A DNA stretch of 64,000 nt from Impatiens glandulifera (Eukaryota; Streptophyta; Magnoliopsida; Ericales; Balsaminaceae): positions 29,653,151 to 29,717,150 of the forward strand of contig NC_061862.1 of assembly GCF_907164915.1 (NCBI RefSeq), read 5' to 3'. The translations under genes and the position numbers were made by a program. This document shows, in pieces, positions 24,101 to 34,391 of this stretch (positions within the stretch are counted from its first letter, which is position 1; every line of letters begins with the position of its first letter). The notes under the pieces are model-generated. The model worked only from the letters and a program-made list of their open reading frames with translations, searched no databases and was not told the DNA's origin.

Positions 24101-25163
24101 AGAAGTTTGAGTCTGTTATGGGGGAACAAAGCTACCGAAAGACTACTTCAGATTATTGTGTTTTCTTTCAGAGGTTTGGTGATGATGATTTCATCATTTT
24201 ATTGCTTTATGTTGATGACATGCTTATCGTTGGCAAGAATGCAGGAAGAATTTCTAAGTTGAAACAGCAGTTGAACAAGTCTTTTGCAATGAAAGACTTG
24301 GAGCCAGTGAAACATATTCTTGGGGTACGGATCACTCGAGATAGAGTTGCCAAGAAGTTGCACATGTCACAAGAGCGATACATTGAGAAGGTGCTTGATA
24401 GGTTCAACATGGACAAAGATAAAGTGGTTAGTTCTCCTCTTACTACCAACTTTAAGCTAATAGGTAAAGATTGTCCTACTTCAAAAGAGGACATTGAAGA
24501 TATGGATAAGATTCCATATGCCTCAGCGGTTGGTAGCTTGATGTATGTTATGGTGTGTACAAGGCCAGATTTAGCTCATGCAGTTGGTGTTGTTAGTCGG
24601 TTTCTGTCAAATCCTGGTAGGAAGCATTGGGAAGCAGTTAAATGGATTCTCAGATATCTGCGCGGTACTTCCAAATTGAGTATCACATTTGGAAATGAAA
24701 AGCCGGTGCTTATGGGATACACAGATTCTGATATGGATGGAAATAAGGATAACATGAAATCCACTTCTGGATATTTAATGACATTTGCAGGGGGAGCTGT
24801 TTCATGGCAATGAAGATTGCAAAAGTGTGTGGCCTTATCGACAATAGAGGCTGAGTATATGGCAGCAACAGAAGTTTGCAAAGAACTATTGTGGTTGAAA
24901 AGATTTCTGAAAAAGCTTGGCTTCAAGCAACAGCGCTACGTGGTTCTTTGTGATAATCAAAGTGCAATACACCTTGCTAAGAATTCCATGTTTCATAAGA
25001 GAATGAAACATATTGATGTGTGATATCACTGGATTAGAGAATCTCTTGAAGATGGGCTGTTTGAACTTGATAAAGTTCACACTGATGATAATGGTTCCGA
25101 TATGTTGACAAAGGCATTGGTAAGGGAAAAGTTGAAGGTGTGTTGTTCGATCGCCGGGATGAC
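21193..25163 (+). pseudogene. Copia gag-pol polyprotein (multiple stops and frameshifts)
   Basis: In order: gag with WKEKMEDLIYVKDYY at the start; zinc knuckle CYYCGKKGHTVKFCRH (about 21872); protease WVIDSGTSCHVTSRR (22078); pre-integrase HKRLGHMSENGMALL and CSHCLAGKQ (22470-22590); integrase core with HSDVFGPM, TDNGGEY and GIVERMNRTL (22650-22980); RT with QMDVKTAFLHGELDKEFYM, SLYGLKQTPRQWY and LLYVDDMLIVG (23940-24240); RNase H with GYTDSDMDGN and ALSTIEAEYMAATE (24715-24880). In-frame stops occur near 21448, 21607, 22317, 22470, 24811 and 25021, with frame changes near 23108 and 23850. Several stops sit where the family has Trp or Arg. It cannot make the proteins itself. Confidence 0.9.
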
Positions 25164-25181
25164 GAACTCTTCCTCATAGTC

Positions 25182-25198
25182 AGGAAAAGGGGGAGATT
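25182..25198 (+). other. Polypurine tract of the copia element
   Basis: AGGAAAAGGGGGAGAT immediately before the 3' LTR, where plus-strand DNA synthesis is primed. Confidence 0.85.
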
Positions 25199-25915
25199 TT
25201 TTGGGTTTTTTGTTTTCCTTAGTCAATGAGGAAATGCCCAGCAAATAGGCCCATCTTGGGCCCCTACTTAATTCACTTATTTGGGAGCAAGATAAAAAGG
25301 GGATAAAGCTTCTTTTGCAAGAAATAAGAGAAAAAGAAAGAGAGAGAAAATCAAGAAAGAAAAGAGGGAAAACTTCAAATCCAGTAGTCTTAGTGTTTTG
25401 ATGATCGCCGAAGTTTGCACCGTTGGATCATCCTGGACAGCTGCTTCACAACTTCTGGGCCAACATTCTTGATGGTGGAGATCGGATTCTGAGGTCTGGA
25501 GGTAGGGGTTTCGTTGCCGGAACAATAGAAGTTATTTTGGTGATATTCTTCCTTTCTTGTTCTTTGATTGTTTCTATATCCTTGATGTGCCATGTTTCCA
25601 AGGGTATTATGAATTTGTATGCCTCTAGTATTGTCTAGAGATGACTTTTATATTGCTCTCTTGCTGGTGATAGTAGATTTTAAGTGGCACTAGGTGTCCC
25701 GTGGTTTTACCCATTTAGGGGTTTTCCACGCTAAAATTCTGTGTTGTTTGTGTGTGCTTGCTTGGTGTGTTACTCGATGTTTTAGGTCTATGTAGATTGT
25801 ATTTTGTGTACCTATTTGTTAGCTTCCTCACAGGTTTAAATGGTTTGGGAAAGTGTTGTCAAACGAAGGATAAATTCCGTATTTTGTTGTTTACCGTTGC
25901 GGTGCATTTCCATCA
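25199..25915 (+). repeat. 3' LTR of the copia element
   Basis: It is 717 bp and colinear with the 5' LTR. It begins TTTTGGG (the terminal TG is lost) and ends CCATCA just before the AGAAG target duplication. Confidence 0.95.
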
Positions 25916-26214
25916 AGAAGGGGATGGGGGTTGCAGTATTGGGGAATGAAAAGAGATGGTTTAGAGGTTGGGAAGGGTCATTTTTCTTATGTCTTGTTTG
26001 AACATGATATAATGCCAAGTTAAAAAAGACATTTAAATATGATGCGGCGACAGAGACAGCATGTTAAAATTATAACTCCGTTTAAAATTTCTGTCAACTT
26101 GAATAAAATTGACACAGTTAGTCAACTTCATAATTCTAAAAATAAAATTTTGACACTTAATATGTAAATTTGACACATTTATACAAGTTGATGCTTAAAA
26201 TTGACATTCCTCCC

Positions 26215-27659
26215 AAAAGATAACTATAACCCTAAGAAATATTTTTTCCCAAAAAAGTTTTGAGGTTCGAAATTTTTGTGTGTCAAAAATCTTTTAATAA
26301 AATATTATTTTAATTCCTTTTTTATAAAAATGTGGTTTTAGACCTTTTAAAATTAATTATAAGAATAATTAATTTTTATGATAAATTTAAAATAATTTAT
26401 TAAATTTAAAATAATCAAATTACAATTTATAAGAAATTTGTGATTTTAAGTTAATTTAAAATTTTATTTTCTTTTATAAAGGAGCATTTTTTTTAATTTA
26501 AAATCAATAAAAATTTCTATGCATATATAAACGTATACTTAACCAAATAATCTTTTAAATTCGATATTTGATGAGTAATGATAAAAGAGCAAAATATTTG
26601 CAGAGAATAATGTGGAAGGGTGACTAATCCCGATAATTAAACATAATTTTAAAATGTTTATTTAACTCTTTTTTTCTCTATTAATAATTTCTCTCTTCTC
26701 TTATTAATAATTTTTTTTCTCTTTATTAATAGTTTATCTCTCTTTACTTATTAATTTGTAAATATATAAATATATTAGTTTTAAAATATATATTATATTT
26801 GATAAATATATATTTAAGAGAAAAAAATTAAATAAAAATTCTTATTTGTTTTTTAATTAATTATTTATCTCCTTTATTAATATATATATTTTTGTAGTTA
26901 ATAATTTATTTATTTATTTAATTTTAAAATGAGTAATAATTGGGAATAAATAAATTACAATATTATATATTCTCACTTATAATATTATCTTATCTTATCT
27001 CTAAGTGTTTTTCTTACTTAAACTCTCTCTATTTTTTTGTTTCTTTTTCTTTTTTTCTTTTTAAAAGTTTTTTTATATTTTTATGAAATGGTGTAGAAAA
27101 TAAATTAATAAACTCGAATCAGGATCTTAGGGTAAGTATTCACTTCTGACGTAAGAAGTATAATTATATATATAATACATTAATAATTTTAAAAGGTGAT
27201 TTATAATAGTTTAATAATAATATATATGTATAATTTAAAAAAATTATTTATAAGAGATAAGTTGAAGAGAGAAAGAAAATATTAAATGTTTTTTTATGAT
27301 GATATGTACAGTTTTTAATTAAAGATATAAAAATTGCTACACGTATTATTTCTTAGTTCTTAGGTGACATGTACAATGACATATCATTCTTTATAAATTT
27401 TTCGCTCCCTTTATCATTACTAATGTTTGATAATACTCGGGAAATAGATTTCGCACTATATCATTCGTACCCTTTAGAAAGATCTCTACTTTATAAAATC
27501 TTGTTTTTGAAAAATTAGTTTTATTACCTTTTATTTAACCAATTATTTTTCAAGTCCTAACATGCACATATTTTTCTTGCATTTAAAATTGTACAATTAT
27601 ATTTAAATGTTGATACATGCAATTGATGACGATGATTATCGAGAAGGGTACCTGTGATT
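26215..27659. other. AT-rich intergenic sequence
   Basis: No gene or recognisable element. Long T/A-rich runs with CTCTTTATTAATA-like words recur at 26690-26760. Confidence 0.5.
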
Positions 27660-27953
27660 AATGTTGAGGTGCGGGGAATTCTCGATCGGGGCTAGAAATC
27701 CTCGGTTGGGTGCAGGTGAATTCTCAGTCGAGGCTAGGATTCCTCGGTCGAATGTGGATGATCCTCGGTCGGGTGCGGGGGAGGTTCTCGGTTGGGGCTA
27801 GAAATCCTCGATCGAAAAACATTCCAGACTTGTTTTTTTGATCGAAAATTAAGCACGGGCTAAATTTTCCTTGGTCGGATGCAAGGGAAGTTTCGATTTT
27901 CTCGATCGAAAATCGAACCAAAGTCGAACCCTTGTTCGGACGATCTAAAGGCA
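27660..27953. repeat. GC-rich minisatellite, ~43-bp degenerate units
   Basis: Three to five degenerate units built of TCCTCGGTCGGGTGCGGGG, AATTCTCGATCGGGGCTAG and relatives stand out from the AT-rich surroundings. After about 27800 only TCGATCGAAAA words persist. An antisense frame at 27724-27954 follows from the repeat and is not called. Source unknown; it may belong to a long terminal repeat of another element. Confidence 0.6.
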
Positions 27954-29428
27954 TGGGGAGCTTTGTGTAGTCCCATGATCATTTATAACATTATCCCGAT
28001 ACATCATTCGATCGGGATGATGCTTCATTTGTTCAAACAATATTTTGAGTAAAAAAACATGTTTTTGAATTTAAGGATTTAATAGAGTGTAAGGAGTTTG
28101 TCAATAAATTCCTTACACCTCATAGGATCAAATGAAATCAAAATATGAACACTAGTTGTTCCTCTTAACCAATTCAAGAAATGAATATATTTTTTTATAA
28201 AAAAAATAGTTTTTGATTAAACATGATCAAGATTGCATGGAATTGGTCTGGATATACTCTTAACAATCTTTAAAAAAGGTTTTTGGTTCGATGTTCTAAC
28301 AATAAACCCAATTTTGAAAATTTTCAAAATCAAATTTTGGTATTTTGATTTGGATTGATTGATTCCAATTAGTTTCGACATAAAACTTGTAAATAATCTT
28401 GTGATCGTTCTCCAATCAAGAAGGGAACAATCAAGTAGTATATAAAACTTTTCGAACTGAAATTTAAAAATTTTAATTTGAACTCATAACAGCATTATTA
28501 GAATTTTATAGTGACTTGAAAAATACTCCTTAAATCTTTTAGCAACTTTGTGATTATCTAGAATCGAGTTTTAAAGCCTTAACAAAATTTTAAAATTTTT
28601 AAGAAAAGCTTGGAAATTGGCGGATTTTGTATGGAATGGATTGAGGGCTTGTGATTGCGAACCTTGCCTTCGGTTTTCCTAAGGGGGTATTTATAGTTTC
28701 CTTAGGTCGATTGATCGATCAATCATACAAAATGATATTAATGACTTTTGTCTATTTTTCATCCAACTTGATCGTCTAGGCGATGATGAAGCCTATGATC
28801 CTGGATGAAATGATCATTGTATTAGAGTGATTATTTCAGTATTTGAATTAGACGATTTGATTGAGTATCGGTCGAGTTCCACTTTTAAAAACATAAGTTT
28901 TGGACGATGATTATTGTTGTTCGTCGCGATGAAGAAGACAAACCCGAGCGGAATTCTCCCGATTTTGGGAGCAGTATATCACAATCATTTTTCAGCCTTA
29001 GGGCTAGTTTGAAATTGATTTTTCTTTCATCTTTTTCTATTTGTTTCAACCTACAAAATATACAAATTATTTTAAACAGACATAACATATATTTTCCCTA
29101 TTTTTTATTTTATTTTATTTTAGGGGTTTTATAAATAATTTATTTGGGATAAAATGTATATAATATTTATCCTATATTATTTATTTTAATTATTTTTGAT
29201 CCCTTGAAATTAATTTGAGATAAAATGATTACAACATTTGTCTCAAATCATTTTATTTATTTTTTTGACATTTATTTTAATTAATTGGAATTTAATTACA
29301 ACAATAATTATTCCAATTAATTATTTAATCATGTTTTTTGACCTTAATTTTAATTATCTTGAATTTATTTATTTAAAATAATTATTTTAAAATTTATTAA
29401 TTAGGTAAATAAAATTCTAGTGTTTACA
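27954..29428 (-). mobile_element. Solo LTR of a gypsy-type retrotransposon
   Basis: On the minus strand it starts TGTAAACACTAGAATTTTAT and ends AAAGCTCCCCA. It is flanked by the same six bases, AAGGCA, at 27948-27953 and 29429-29434, containing the target duplication (5 bp plus one ambiguous base). A TATA box, CTATAAATACCC, lies at about 28684-28696 on the minus strand. There is no primer-binding site or coding region next to it, so it is a solo LTR left by recombination. Confidence 0.7.
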
Positions 29429-30576
29429 AAGGCATAGGTAATTAGTCGTTTTTATAATTCATTAACCAACATATTAATTGATTAAAAATATATAAAAATG
29501 CATCTTCATTTTTTAAGATATGTAGATACTCTTATCCTCTATATTAGTTTTTATGATACCAAATATAAATCTTATTATATTCTCCAATTATACAAGCATA
29601 TCTTTAAAATATTTTTTTAATAAAGTTATGTTAAATTCAAGACATGCATTTCTAATTACAAAAATTAAGATATTTTTAAATTTTAATTTCATCCCTAACT
29701 AATACTTTATAAAAAAACATTTTTAAATTGCACATTTTTCTAAAATCTCATTATTGACTTATTCATCGTTGAATCAAGATTTTAAGTAATACATTCATAA
29801 GAAACAAATTCATAGCCTATCAAAATTATAAATTCCCGAGAAAAACAATTAACTCCCCGACAGACTTTAATAGTTTTTCAGAACGAATCTCGAAAAACAT
29901 TATAATAATAGTATTATAAATGATACGAATCATACGACTATATGTTTGAAAAAAATAATATAATAAAAATATTTTTAAAATATATTATATATTTATTAAG
30001 ATATTGGTATGTCACAACTAATTAGGATAACTCAAGTGTCAAGAATTTTGTCTATGTATCGAATCTCATTAAAAAACATTGATTCAACCTGTTAACTTCG
30101 TAAATATTTAATAAAATATCGTTTAAAAATTTTAACTTTCTAAATTCCAAAAACAAAAATCTTTTCAATATATTAACTTTTTAAATTAAAAAAAATATAT
30201 CGGTCAAAATATTAACATATTAAATTAGTAAAAAAAAATATTAATTCAACATTTTAACCTTCTAAATTAAAAAAAAAATTATCGATTAAAAACGTTAATA
30301 ATGTTGTAAATGAATAATAAAATATTATGTTTGAAAAATCATGAAAAAAAATTAAAATTACAATTTCGAGTTAAAAATATTAGAATTGAGAATTATATAC
30401 AATGAAATTCTAAATTTAAATGCTATGCCAAATCTAAGAATTAAAATTAGATCTCCTAATTTCAATTCTTATTTTACTTTAAATTTTATGATTACCAAAC
30501 ACATCTAAGTTTATTTTATATTATATAAGATGACCCAAAACAAAAGATGTTTATTCAAAAAAAGCATTACAAAGAA
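29429..30576. other. AT-rich intergenic sequence
   Basis: No gene. Several near-repeats of ATCGGTCAAAATATTAAC / TATTAATTCAACATTTTAACCTTCTAAATTAAA occur at 30070-30300. Confidence 0.5.
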
Positions 30577-30861
30577 TTAAACAAATAATTTGTTAACCTT
30601 TGATTTAAGTTTTGAAATCTCATCTAAACACCGTTCAGCATCTTTACTAGCTTGTCGTCTTTTATCCTCGAATTCCTTAAGTGAGATAATTTTTTTTTCT
30701 CGGTTTAACCTTATTTGATTTGGTTTGTAGTTAGCAGTCCTGTCATATTCCCTCCTAGTTCTATCTAAGTCCAATATAAGTTGGTCATAGATAACTTGGC
30801 TTTTTTCCGACAAACTATCTCGATCACCAATTATCATTGTTTTATGCCGGTTGACCGTCAA
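30577..30861 (-). CDS. Unrecognised small charged protein or exon, predicted coiled coil
   Basis: A 94-codon frame beginning MTVNRHKTMIIGDRDSLSEK and ending SKLKSKVNKLFV is rich in Lys/Arg/Glu/Asp with heptad-like Leu/Ile spacing, especially in its last half (KEFEDKRRQASKDAERCLDE). I do not recognise the family. It could be the last exon of a minus-strand gene whose leader is the exon-like segment at 31880-31990, but no splice structure connecting them is convincing. It may equally be a remnant. Confidence 0.35.
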   Translation of the reverse strand: MTVNRHKTMIIGDRDSLSEKSQVIYDQLILDLDRTRREYDRTANYKPNQIRLNREKKIISLKEFEDKRRQASKDAERCLDEISKLKSKVNKLFV

Positions 30862-31154
30862 GAATATCTAAATTTTGGAATGAAGGAAACAATTAAAGTT
30901 AGTATAAAGAATGTAAATTGTATATAAATAAATATTTGAAGTAAATTATAAATCAAAAGTGATAATTTAGGTTTCAAAAATGACTCTCACACTTTGCATT
31001 TTCATGAAATCAGAATTAAATTTATATAGAATATTGGATCAATTAATTTCACACAAATACTCAATCCAATGATTTGTTCTAAATTCTAAGCATTTGATTC
31101 AATCTAACATCATTCATCTTAAATTCATCTTAACCAAGGACAATTAATCAAACA

Positions 31155-31990
31155 TTATATAAGCAAATAACAGCAAGAAGTTAGACATTATATGTTCATT
31201 TATTGCATCAACATCTAATGATGATTAGAATCTACGTAACTAGTGCAAGAACTAATTGAAACCATCTAAGTTATTACATCGATTATGTTTGTTCTATCAA
31301 GTAACATTAAAACTCTAAATGTACCTTAGATTAGTTGAAGCCCTATATCAAGAGACAACTCCAAAGGGTAGCTTCTTCCTTTTCCTTGACGTCGCTGCAA
31401 CAAGATCCTCCGACCTAACATTGTAGAAGCAAATAATAGCAAGAAGTTAGACGTTATATCTTCATTTATTGCATCAACATCTAATGATGATTAGAATCTA
31501 CGTAACTAACTAGTGCAAGAACATGAAACCATCTAAGTTATTACATCGCTTATGTTTGTTCTATCAAGTAATATGAAAACTCTAAATGTACCTTAGATTA
31601 GTTGAAGCCCTATATTAAGAGACAACTCCAAAGGGTAGCTTCTTCCTCTTCCTTGACGTCGCTGCAACAAGATCCTCCGACCTAACATTGTAGAAGCAAA
31701 TAATAGCAAGAAGTTAGACGTTATATCTTCATTTATTGCATCAACATCTAATGATGATTAGAATCTATGTAACTAGTGCAAGAACATAACCATCTAAATT
31801 ATTACATCGCTTATGTTTGTTCTATCAAGTAATATTAAAACTCAAAATGTACCTTAGATTAGTTGAAGCCCTAGATCACGAGACAACTCCAAAGGGTAGC
31901 TTCTTCCTCTTCCTTGACGTCGTCGCTGCAACAAGCTCCTCCGACCTCTCTTTTTTGCACAGAGGATCGACTCTTCCTTTTCTCCCTCTT
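31155..31990 (-). repeat. ~265-bp exon-plus-intron segment in tandem (three units)
   Basis: Units repeat with about 265-bp spacing; the landmark CTCCGACCTAACATTG occurs at 31408 and 31675, and CTCCGACCTCTC at 31938. On the minus strand each has an exon-like purine-rich part (AAGGAAGAGGAAGAAGCTAC ... CAACTAATCTAAG|GTACAT) followed by intron-like sequence. The outermost unit (31880-31990) continues into GTGCAAAAAAGAGAGG, shared with 2710-2730. A leader or first exon has therefore been triplicated here. Confidence 0.7.
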
Positions 31991-32202
31991 CTTCTTATTT
32001 GATTTTGGGAATTTTAATATTTTAAAGCTTGGGTTCTGGTAATGTGACAGTTTGTTGGCAGTTAACAGTTAACGTTAGTTAAAATGAAGACTTTGTTTAT
32101 TCATTTTAAAATTTATTATGTATTAAGACTTAGTGTTAGGTAATTGGTAGATCCAAACAGGACCTGAAATTGACACAAAAAAGAAACGGGTTTTTAAATT
32201 AT

Positions 32203-32479
32203 CCGAAATATTATTACTTCAAACAAAGATAATTATATATACAAAGGCTTACTAATTTTGGTATTATTAATTAATTATAAGTTCTATATTTATTAATTAA
32301 TCTTTTATTATTAATTTATTTTATCACTTAATTATAAATTATGTTTATATTGTTAAAATATCTTGTAGGTTGCCTAATAGTTGTAATAGAGAGATTAATT
32401 AATTTTGTTCGACCGCAACAATTAAATTATTTGTAAAAAAAATGTTTAAGTGATACACATAATTAACCTAAAAGAAAAT
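32203..32479. repeat. Duplicated flank left of MULE copy 2
   Basis: Matches 19373-19620 with small changes, including an added GACCGCAACAATTAAATTAT near 32410. Confidence 0.7.
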
Positions 32480-32868
32480 GGAAGGAATGTCAATTTTAAA
32501 CATCTACTTGTATAAATGTGTCAAATTTACTTATTAACTTGACTAAATTTGTCAATTTTAGTTAACCGAAATTTTAAACGGAATTTATCATTCTGCAACG
32601 CTGTTACTCCAAGTCATACCTACATGTTATTTTTTTTTTCTTAACTTCATTTTATCAAGTCCAAACAAAATATAATAAAATATAATTTTTTCTTCCAAAC
32701 CTATAACCCTATTTCTTTTCTACCACATTTTACATTTTCATCTTCGCAGCCTACCGAACCTTCATTATTGAACTCTTTGAAACCAACGCCACCGGATTCA
32801 CTGTTTATGTAAATCGAATTAATAATTTTTGAAAATCAGTTCATAATTGATGTAATCGAAAGGTAGTT

Positions 32869-33441
32869 AGGGGTGTTCATCGGTTCGGTTTTCGGGTTAT
32901 TCGAGTTCCTCAGTTTGGTTTATTCGAATTTTTATGTTTTTAGCCAATTCGAAAACCAAACCGAATTCGAATAAATTTTAATTAAACCGAACCGAATTTA
33001 ATATTCGGTTCGAATTTCGAATAATTCGAATTCAAATCGATTTTTGTTTTTTAATTTTTGGAACTAGTATAACTCAAAATAAATTGAACCAGCCAAGAAT
33101 CAAACCGAGGTCTATACCATGACAGGGTATTATTTTATCACTAGACCACTGATGCTTTTGTTTACTTTTTCTTTTATTATAATTTGATTATTTTGAATTT
33201 TTTTTTTAAGCTAAGTTTGGAAAAATAAATAATAAAAAATGAATTCGGTTTTCGGTTTGGTTCTTGAGTTGAAACTCAAACTCAAAAACTAATTCGAAAA
33301 CCGTATTTGAATTCGAATTGGTTTGAAATTCGATTCAAAAACCGAAAATTAAATTCGAATTCGGTTTATTCGAATTCGATGAATTCGAATTCGGGTTCGG
33401 TCGGATATTCGGTTCAGAGCAAATATTGAACCCCTACAGGT
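32869..33441 (-). mobile_element. tRNA-carrying MITE (family member 2), nested in MULE copy 2
   Basis: Ends are AGGGGTGTTCATCGGTTCGG and (right) ATATTGAACCCCTACAGGT. The 9-bp direct repeat AAGGTAGTT (32860-32868) / AAGGTAGCT (33442-33450) flanks it. Copy 1 of the MULE shows the empty site ATCGAAGGTAGCTAGTTG at about 19993. The body is full of TTCGAATTCG words and contains a decayed tRNA-Gly on the minus strand. Orientation is given by the tRNA. Confidence 0.8.
33085..33155 (-). pseudogene. Decayed tRNA-Gly in MITE (anticodon now GTC)
   Basis: It is the same 71-nt length and layout as the tRNA at 61310-61380. Differences include GCATCAG for GCACCAG, D-arm TAGTGATAAA, and anticodon loop CTGTCAT (GTC in place of GCC). 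The anticodon stem ATACC/GGTAT is still fully paired. Most changes are C to T or G to A. The acceptor ends no longer pair well (GCATCAG with TGGTTC). Confidence 0.75.
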
Positions 33442-33748
33442 AAGGTAGCTAGTTGTTCTAGAGCACAAAAGGTCTCAGCCTAAATTGAATTGAACCCCTA
33501 GTTTAAGCAATTCACAAATTTATTTTCTATTTTTATTTCAGTTTTCACACTCTTTAATCAATCAATAGTTCTTAATTCTTATAAACTGTGTAAGTATGAA
33601 AATGTTGAATCCAGTAGTCTTGATCTCTTCATATTTAAGAATTCAGCAGCAGCTTAACTGGAAGTCATCAATCAACTCTCGCTTGACAAATTAAGAGATA
33701 TTGAACTGTACGTAACCTCAACTTCTTGAGCTTGTTCTAGGGTGGACA

Positions 33749-33976
33749 CAGGGGCGGAGCCAAGTGCAAGCTGGCCCGGGCTGTAGCCCGGGGAGCCTTA
33801 TGTATTTTATCAATAACGACGGTCAATTACAGTCGTTATTTGTTATTTTCCGTCGCTAAAAGGTTATTTTTCGTCGCTAAAAGGCATTGGTGACAGCAAA
33901 CTATTAAACTAGCCCGGATAGATTTTTTTAATAAAAAATTAGCCCGGGTAGGTTTCAAACCCTGGCTTCGCCCCTG
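33749..33976. mobile_element. Tip100-type hAT MITE
   Basis: 228 bp. The left end CAGGGGCGGAGCCAAG and the right end GGCTTCGCCCCTG are inverted repeats of the Tip100 branch of hAT. An exact 8-bp target duplication GGTGGACA flanks it (33741-33748 and 33977-33984). MULE copy 1 has the unoccupied site CTAGGGTGGGCATATG near 20297. The interior contains CGTCGCTAAAAGG twice and no ORF. Confidence 0.9.
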
Positions 33977-34391
33977 GGTGGACATATGTATTTTTGAAAA
34001 TGGTCTAGAACATCACCAACATAAGTTAGACTTTGATGGCTTAGACTTCGGCTGGGAGGCTTCGATCGGAGGAAACTTCGGCTGAGGGTTTTGACTGTAA
34101 AAGTTTTGCTGGAGAAGAGAAGGGGATGGGGGTTGCAGTATTGGGGAATGAAAAGAGATGGGTTTAGAGGTAGGGAAGGGTTATTTTTCTTATGTCTTGT
34201 TTGAACATGATATAAAGCTGATATAATGCAAGTTAGACATGTAAATATGATGCGGGCAGGGACAGCATGTCAACCTGAATAAAATTGACACAGTTAGTCA
34301 ACTTCATAATTTTAAAAATAGAATTTTGAAACTTAATATATAAATTCGATACCTTTATACATGTTAGATGCTTAAAATTGACATTCCTCTC

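Larger units (their letters stand above)
20399..25915 (+). mobile_element. Full-length Ty1/copia LTR retrotransposon (Tork/Tnt1-like), inactive
   Basis: It has two LTRs (20399-21123 and 25199-25915), a primer-binding site, a polypurine tract and a gag-PR-IN-RT-RH order. The 5-bp target duplication is AGAAG at 20394-20398 and 25916-25920. The MULE copy at 34110 shows the unoccupied site GAGAAGAGAAGGGGATGGG. In the first 120 bases of the LTRs, I count seven mismatches by eye, so the insertion is not recent. The lineage is inferred from YVDDMLIVG and LHGELDKEFYMEQPEGF in RT. Confidence 0.95.
19621..26214. mobile_element. MULE-like element copy 1 (long TIRs), containing a nested copia element
   Basis: The left end GGGAGGAATATCAATTTTAA and the reverse-complemented right end GGGAGGAATGTCAATTTTAA agree and stay similar for about 125-160 bases, including ATAAATGTGTCAAATTTA and GAAATTTTAAACGGAGT. 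Long inverted repeats beginning with G-runs are typical of Mutator-like elements. Flanks AAAAGAAAAAC / AAAAGATAAC could be a decayed 9-10 bp duplication. Without the nested copia, the element is about 1.07 kb. Its interior has no transposase. It contains exon-like pieces (for example CTTCATAATTGAACTCTTTG, near 19900), which suggests a Pack-MULE, but I do not recognise the source gene. Confidence 0.7.
32480..34391. mobile_element. MULE-like element copy 2 with two nested MITEs
   Basis: The left end GGAAGGAATGTCAATTTTAA and the reverse-complemented right end GAGAGGAATGTCAATTTTAA are the same inverted repeats as copy 1. The interior follows copy 1 throughout and lacks the copia insertion; the unoccupied site is at about 34110. 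It has gained insertions at 32869-33441 and 33749-33976. The right flank does not match that of copy 1, and I see no clear target duplication. Confidence 0.7.

Noticed and set aside
24207..24926. Antisense ORFs across the copia reverse transcriptase
   Set aside because: They are shadows of the sense coding region, whose RT and RNase H motifs are unmistakable.
27724..27954. Antisense 76-aa ORF
   Set aside because: It arises from the TCGATCGG minisatellite and has no family-like pattern.
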